From positions 1-8,048 of the forward strand of contig CALBGK010000074.1 in the NCBI GenBank assembly GCA_937893115.1: a DNA stretch of 8,048 nt. The letters run 5' to 3'. The notes beneath the pieces are model-generated. The model saw only the letters and a program-made list of their open reading frames with translations, ran no database searches and was not told the DNA's origin. The DNA comes from an uncultured Erysipelotrichaceae bacterium. GTDB taxonomy: Bacteria; Bacillota_I; Bacilli_A; Erysipelotrichales; Erysipelotrichaceae. The position numbers and the translations under genes are program-made. Shown here one piece after another: positions 5,648-8,048 of the stretch (the first letter of the stretch is position 1; each line of letters opens with the position of its first letter).

Positions 5648-6421
5648 ATGGGAAAAGTAATAGCGATAGCCAATCAGAAAGGTGGCGTTGGTAAGACGAC
5701 CACTAGTATCAATCTGGCAGCTGGTCTAGCCTACTTAAATAAAAAGGTTTTATTGATAGATTTTGACCCACAGGGCAATGCGACACAGGGTATAGGACAT
5801 TCTGTGCTCTTAAATGATTTGACAGTCTATGATGGGCTTTTAGGCCAATATGAATTAGCTGATTGTGTTAAGACTTTAAAAAAGCCGCAACTTGATATAT
5901 TGCCTGCTAATATCAATCTAGCTGGAGCTGACTTAGAGATGATGAAGATAGCAGATAAGCGCGAATCGCTTTTAAAAGATAAACTCAAGGCGATAAAAGA
6001 CAACTATGATTTTATCATCATCGATTGTCCACCATCTTTAGGTTTATTAAATACCAATGCCCTTACGGCTGCTGATTCTGTGATGATTCCTGTTCAATGT
6101 GAATATTATGCTCTAGAAGGTGTGACCCAATTACTACAGACTATCCGTTTGGTACAAAAATTATTTAATCCTAGTCTCAGGATCGAAGGTGTCTTATTGA
6201 CGATGTTTGACCGCCGTACCAACTTGAGTGAAGAGGTGTCACAAGAAGTACATCATCACTTCAAAGAAAAGACTTATCGTACATATATTCCAAGAAATAT
6301 CAAACTCTCTGAAGCTCCTTCGCAGGGCAAATCAATCTTTGATTACGATATCAGCTCAGATGGCGCCAAGGCTTACGTGGCATTGACCAAAGAAGTTATT
6401 AATAATAATAAGGAGGCTTAG
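5648..6421 (+). CDS. parA: Chromosome-partitioning ATPase ParA/Soj
   Basis: ParA/Soj is a Walker-type ATPase that, with ParB, moves the origin region during chromosome segregation and in Bacillota also tunes DnaA. The protein has 257 residues, close to B. subtilis Soj (253). The deviant Walker A KGGVGKTT is at 11-18, with signature Lys11 and catalytic Lys16. The A' motif DFDPQGNAT is at 38-46 with Asp40, and Walker B DFIIIDCPPS at 121-130 with Asp126. Arg189/Arg190 in MFDRRTNLS correspond to the DNA-contacting arginine of Soj, and the C-terminal IPRNIKLSEAPSQGK is fully conserved. No N-terminal HTH is present, as expected for the chromosomal type. AGGGGG (5636-5641) precedes the ATG by 6 nt, 10 nt after the noc stop. 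The parB start follows at once. Confidence 0.97.
   Translation: MGKVIAIANQKGGVGKTTTSINLAAGLAYLNKKVLLIDFDPQGNATQGIGHSVLLNDLTVYDGLLGQYELADCVKTLKKPQLDILPANINLAGADLEMMKIADKRESLLKDKLKAIKDNYDFIIIDCPPSLGLLNTNALTAADSVMIPVQCEYYALEGVTQLLQTIRLVQKLFNPSLRIEGVLLTMFDRRTNLSEEVSQEVHHHFKEKTYRTYIPRNIKLSEAPSQGKSIFDYDISSDGAKAYVALTKEVINNNKEA
6410..6416 (+). promoter_or_regulatory. Ribosome binding site that sets the parB start
   Basis: AAGGAGG lies 7 nt before ATG 6424 but only 4 nt before the in-frame GTG 6421. The spacing favours ATG 6424, which also gives the expected N-terminus MAKEKRLGKGL. The site lies within the last codons of parA, so parB translation is probably coupled to it. Confidence 0.8.
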
Positions 6422-6423
6422 TG

Positions 6424-7302
6424 ATGGCAAAAGAGAAACGTTTAGGCAAGGGATTGAGTGCCATATTCGGTGATGATATCGATGCCGTATTAGATGATAT
6501 AGCCAATAATGAAAGTGATATCAAGGGACAAAAAAGTACTCTTGACATCAATGCCATTCGTCCTAATCCATATCAGCCGCGCAAAGTATTCGATGAAGAA
6601 GCTTTAAAGGAATTGGCTGAATCGATTAAGGAACATGGTGTCTTTCAACCAATCTTAGTCAGAAAAGCCATCAGTGGTTATGAATTAATAGCTGGCGAAA
6701 GAAGATTAAGAGCCAGTAAGATGGCAGGTCTTGAGACGATACCGGCTATCATCTTAGATTTTAATGACCAGGAAATGATGGAGATATCGCTCTTAGAAAA
6801 TATCCAAAGAGAAGATTTATCTATCATTGAAGAAGCAAAGGCTTATGAAAAACTTATCGAAAACTTGCATTATACTCAAGAGGAACTAGCTAAAAGAGTA
6901 GCTAAGTCACGCAGTTATATCACTAATACTTTGCGTCTTTTAAAACTCAGTGATGAGGTGCAAGAATTATTGAACAACAAGTCTTTATCTTATGGTCATG
7001 CGCGTGCTTTGATCAATATCGAAGATGAAAATACCCAAGTAGAACTAGCTAAAAGGGCGGTTAAAGAAGGGTTGACAGTCAGAGAAATTGAAAAGTTAGC
7101 TAAGGCGAAAAAGGATAAGCCAGCAAAGAAAAAAGATAAGGATCCATATTATGAAGATGTCCGCCATCGCTTAGAAGAGAAGTTGTCCACTAGTGTTGAT
7201 ATCACTAGTCATAACTTGAATATTCACTATCGCGATGTCGATGACTTGAATAGAATATTAGAAATATTAGATTGTGTGGAGGATTTCTACGATGAAAAAT
7301 GA
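6424..7302 (+). CDS. parB: Chromosome-partitioning protein ParB/Spo0J
   Basis: ParB binds parS near the origin, closes into a CTP-dependent sliding clamp, loads SMC and stimulates ParA. From ATG 6424 it is 292 residues, near B. subtilis ParB. The N-terminal RLGKGLSAIFGDD (6-18) is the conserved ParA-contact segment. The ParB N-domain follows with RPNPYQPR (46-53), then the CTP-binding motifs GVFQP (72-76), GERRLRA (91-97) and ENIQRED (125-131), all intact. The HTH spans about 151-173 (TQEELAKRVAKSRSYITNTL) and SYGHARAL follows. Specificity positions read Arg, Thr, Lys, Gly, of ParB type rather than Noc type. A Lys-rich linker (about 227-239) leads to the C-terminal dimerisation domain. The last 11 nt overlap the next gene. 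No parS palindrome was seen in the window. Confidence 0.97.
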   Translation: MAKEKRLGKGLSAIFGDDIDAVLDDIANNESDIKGQKSTLDINAIRPNPYQPRKVFDEEALKELAESIKEHGVFQPILVRKAISGYELIAGERRLRASKMAGLETIPAIILDFNDQEMMEISLLENIQREDLSIIEEAKAYEKLIENLHYTQEELAKRVAKSRSYITNTLRLLKLSDEVQELLNNKSLSYGHARALINIEDENTQVELAKRAVKEGLTVREIEKLAKAKKDKPAKKKDKDPYYEDVRHRLEEKLSTSVDITSHNLNIHYRDVDDLNRILEILDCVEDFYDEK

Positions 7303-8048
7303 ATTAGAATTACTAAAAGAGATTGAATATGTCCGTTTTGGTGGCACTAGACAAGAGTATAAGACAGCCCTTTGGATTATTGATCGACTAGCTGAATTAG
7401 GCTTAAAAGCACATCATGAAGCTTTTAATGTCGGGGCTTCTATCGTCTCTTCTCATAGCTTGGTTGCCGATGGCGAAGAGATTGCATCAAGAGTATTATT
7501 TGGTAGTCCTAGTGTTAAAGATTTAAAGGCTCCATTATATTACTTTAGTCACAATGATGAAGTATCACTAAGTGAAGTCAAAGATAAGATTGTCTTAGTA
7601 GATAGACTTGGTTATTGGAATTATAAAGACTTATTTGAACATAAGGCATTAGCTGTCATCGTCTACAATGGCGATCTCTATGATGATAATAGAGATATTG
7701 ACCAAAGAGAGATTAGAGCTATGGAAAAAGAAGTTGGACTAATGCCGGTTGTGCAAATTCATGTCAAGGATGCATATCGCTTGATACAGGACGGAGTTAA
7801 AGAAGTGTGTATCAATATAGATAGTAAAGATGTTGAAGCAGAAAGCGGCAATGTCATTTGTGATATCGAAGGTGACAGCGATAAGACTCTTGTCTTTACA
7901 GCTCACTATGATTCAGTATGGTTATCTAAGGGTGCTTATGATAATGCGACAGGTACTATCGGTCTTATCGAGATAGCTGAATATTTCGCTGAGCACAAAC
8001 CTCATCACAATATTCGCTTCATCTTCTGTGGCAGTGAAGAAAGAGGAC
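7292..8048 (+). CDS. M28-family zinc aminopeptidase, 3' end missing
   Basis: The gene starts at ATG 7292, inside the end of parB, with GGAGG at 7278-7282 and 9-nt spacing; 252 codons lie in the window and the frame runs off the right edge. The catalytic domain shows the M28 pattern: AHYDS with zinc ligand His205, YDNATG with bridging Asp217, and SEERG with Glu249/Glu250 as base and ligand. The remaining ligands would lie beyond the edge. Residues of about 80-180 resemble the PA-like insert of such peptidases. No signal peptide or transmembrane segment is present, so a cytoplasmic enzyme trimming peptides is likely. The overlap suggests co-translation with parB, but no functional link to chromosome segregation is known to me. 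Confidence 0.88.
   Translation, partial: MKNELELLKEIEYVRFGGTRQEYKTALWIIDRLAELGLKAHHEAFNVGASIVSSHSLVADGEEIASRVLFGSPSVKDLKAPLYYFSHNDEVSLSEVKDKIVLVDRLGYWNYKDLFEHKALAVIVYNGDLYDDNRDIDQREIRAMEKEVGLMPVVQIHVKDAYRLIQDGVKEVCINIDSKDVEAESGNVICDIEGDSDKTLVFTAHYDSVWLSKGAYDNATGTIGLIEIAEYFAEHKPHHNIRFIFCGSEERG

Noticed and set aside
6373..6388. TACGTGG checked as a possible parS core
   Set aside because: The flanks do not match the TGTTTCACGTGAAACA palindrome, and no other parS-like site was seen in the window.

Overview
The window looks like a chromosome segment from a low-GC Gram-positive bacterium (Bacillota). The evidence is the order rsmG-noc-parA(soj)-parB, which in Bacillota lies beside the replication origin, plus Shine-Dalgarno-rich starts and AT-rich codon use on the right side (TTA for Leu, AGA for Arg, GAT for Asp). 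An erysipelotrichial or related gut lineage would fit, but that is an impression, not a measurement.

Left block (1-3541): an operon-like cassette for a MacAB-type tripartite ABC exporter. In order it holds a periplasmic-adaptor-like (HlyD/MacA family) protein cut by the window edge, a MacB/FtsX-type permease, a small secreted lipoprotein, and a LolD/MacB-type ATPase. The genes are tightly spaced (3, 31 and 1 nt). Base composition and codon use (CTG, CGG, GGC) are visibly richer in GC than on the right, more like a clostridial gut bacterium, so the cassette may have been acquired. A hairpin plus T-tract at 3662-3705 probably ends it.

Middle (3542-4204): about 660 bp without a convincing gene, but with structure. 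It contains alternating GGCGG/CCGCC blocks that can pair in several exclusive ways, a hairpin presenting a strong ribosome binding site in its loop, a 23-codon ORF, and a second terminator-like hairpin. This is the layout of an attenuator leader whose downstream gene is missing. After it come an interrupted reading frame and an inverted repeat. The compositional seam falls here.

Right block (4205-8048): rsmG (16S rRNA G527 methyltransferase), a Noc-like ParB-family protein, parA/soj, parB/spo0J, and the first 252 codons of an M28-family zinc aminopeptidase. The genes overlap or nearly touch and read as one transcription unit. The usual upstream partner mnmG is absent; rsmG instead has an extended -10 promoter that would give an almost leaderless mRNA.

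Most interesting: the Noc-like protein keeps a Noc-type DNA-reading helix, with residues matching Noc rather than ParB at most specificity positions. Its nucleotide-binding motifs, above all GERRxRA, have decayed, while the neighbouring ParB keeps all of them. A Noc-site-like palindrome lies 26 bp before the noc start. No CRISPR array, tRNA, rRNA or complete insertion sequence was seen.
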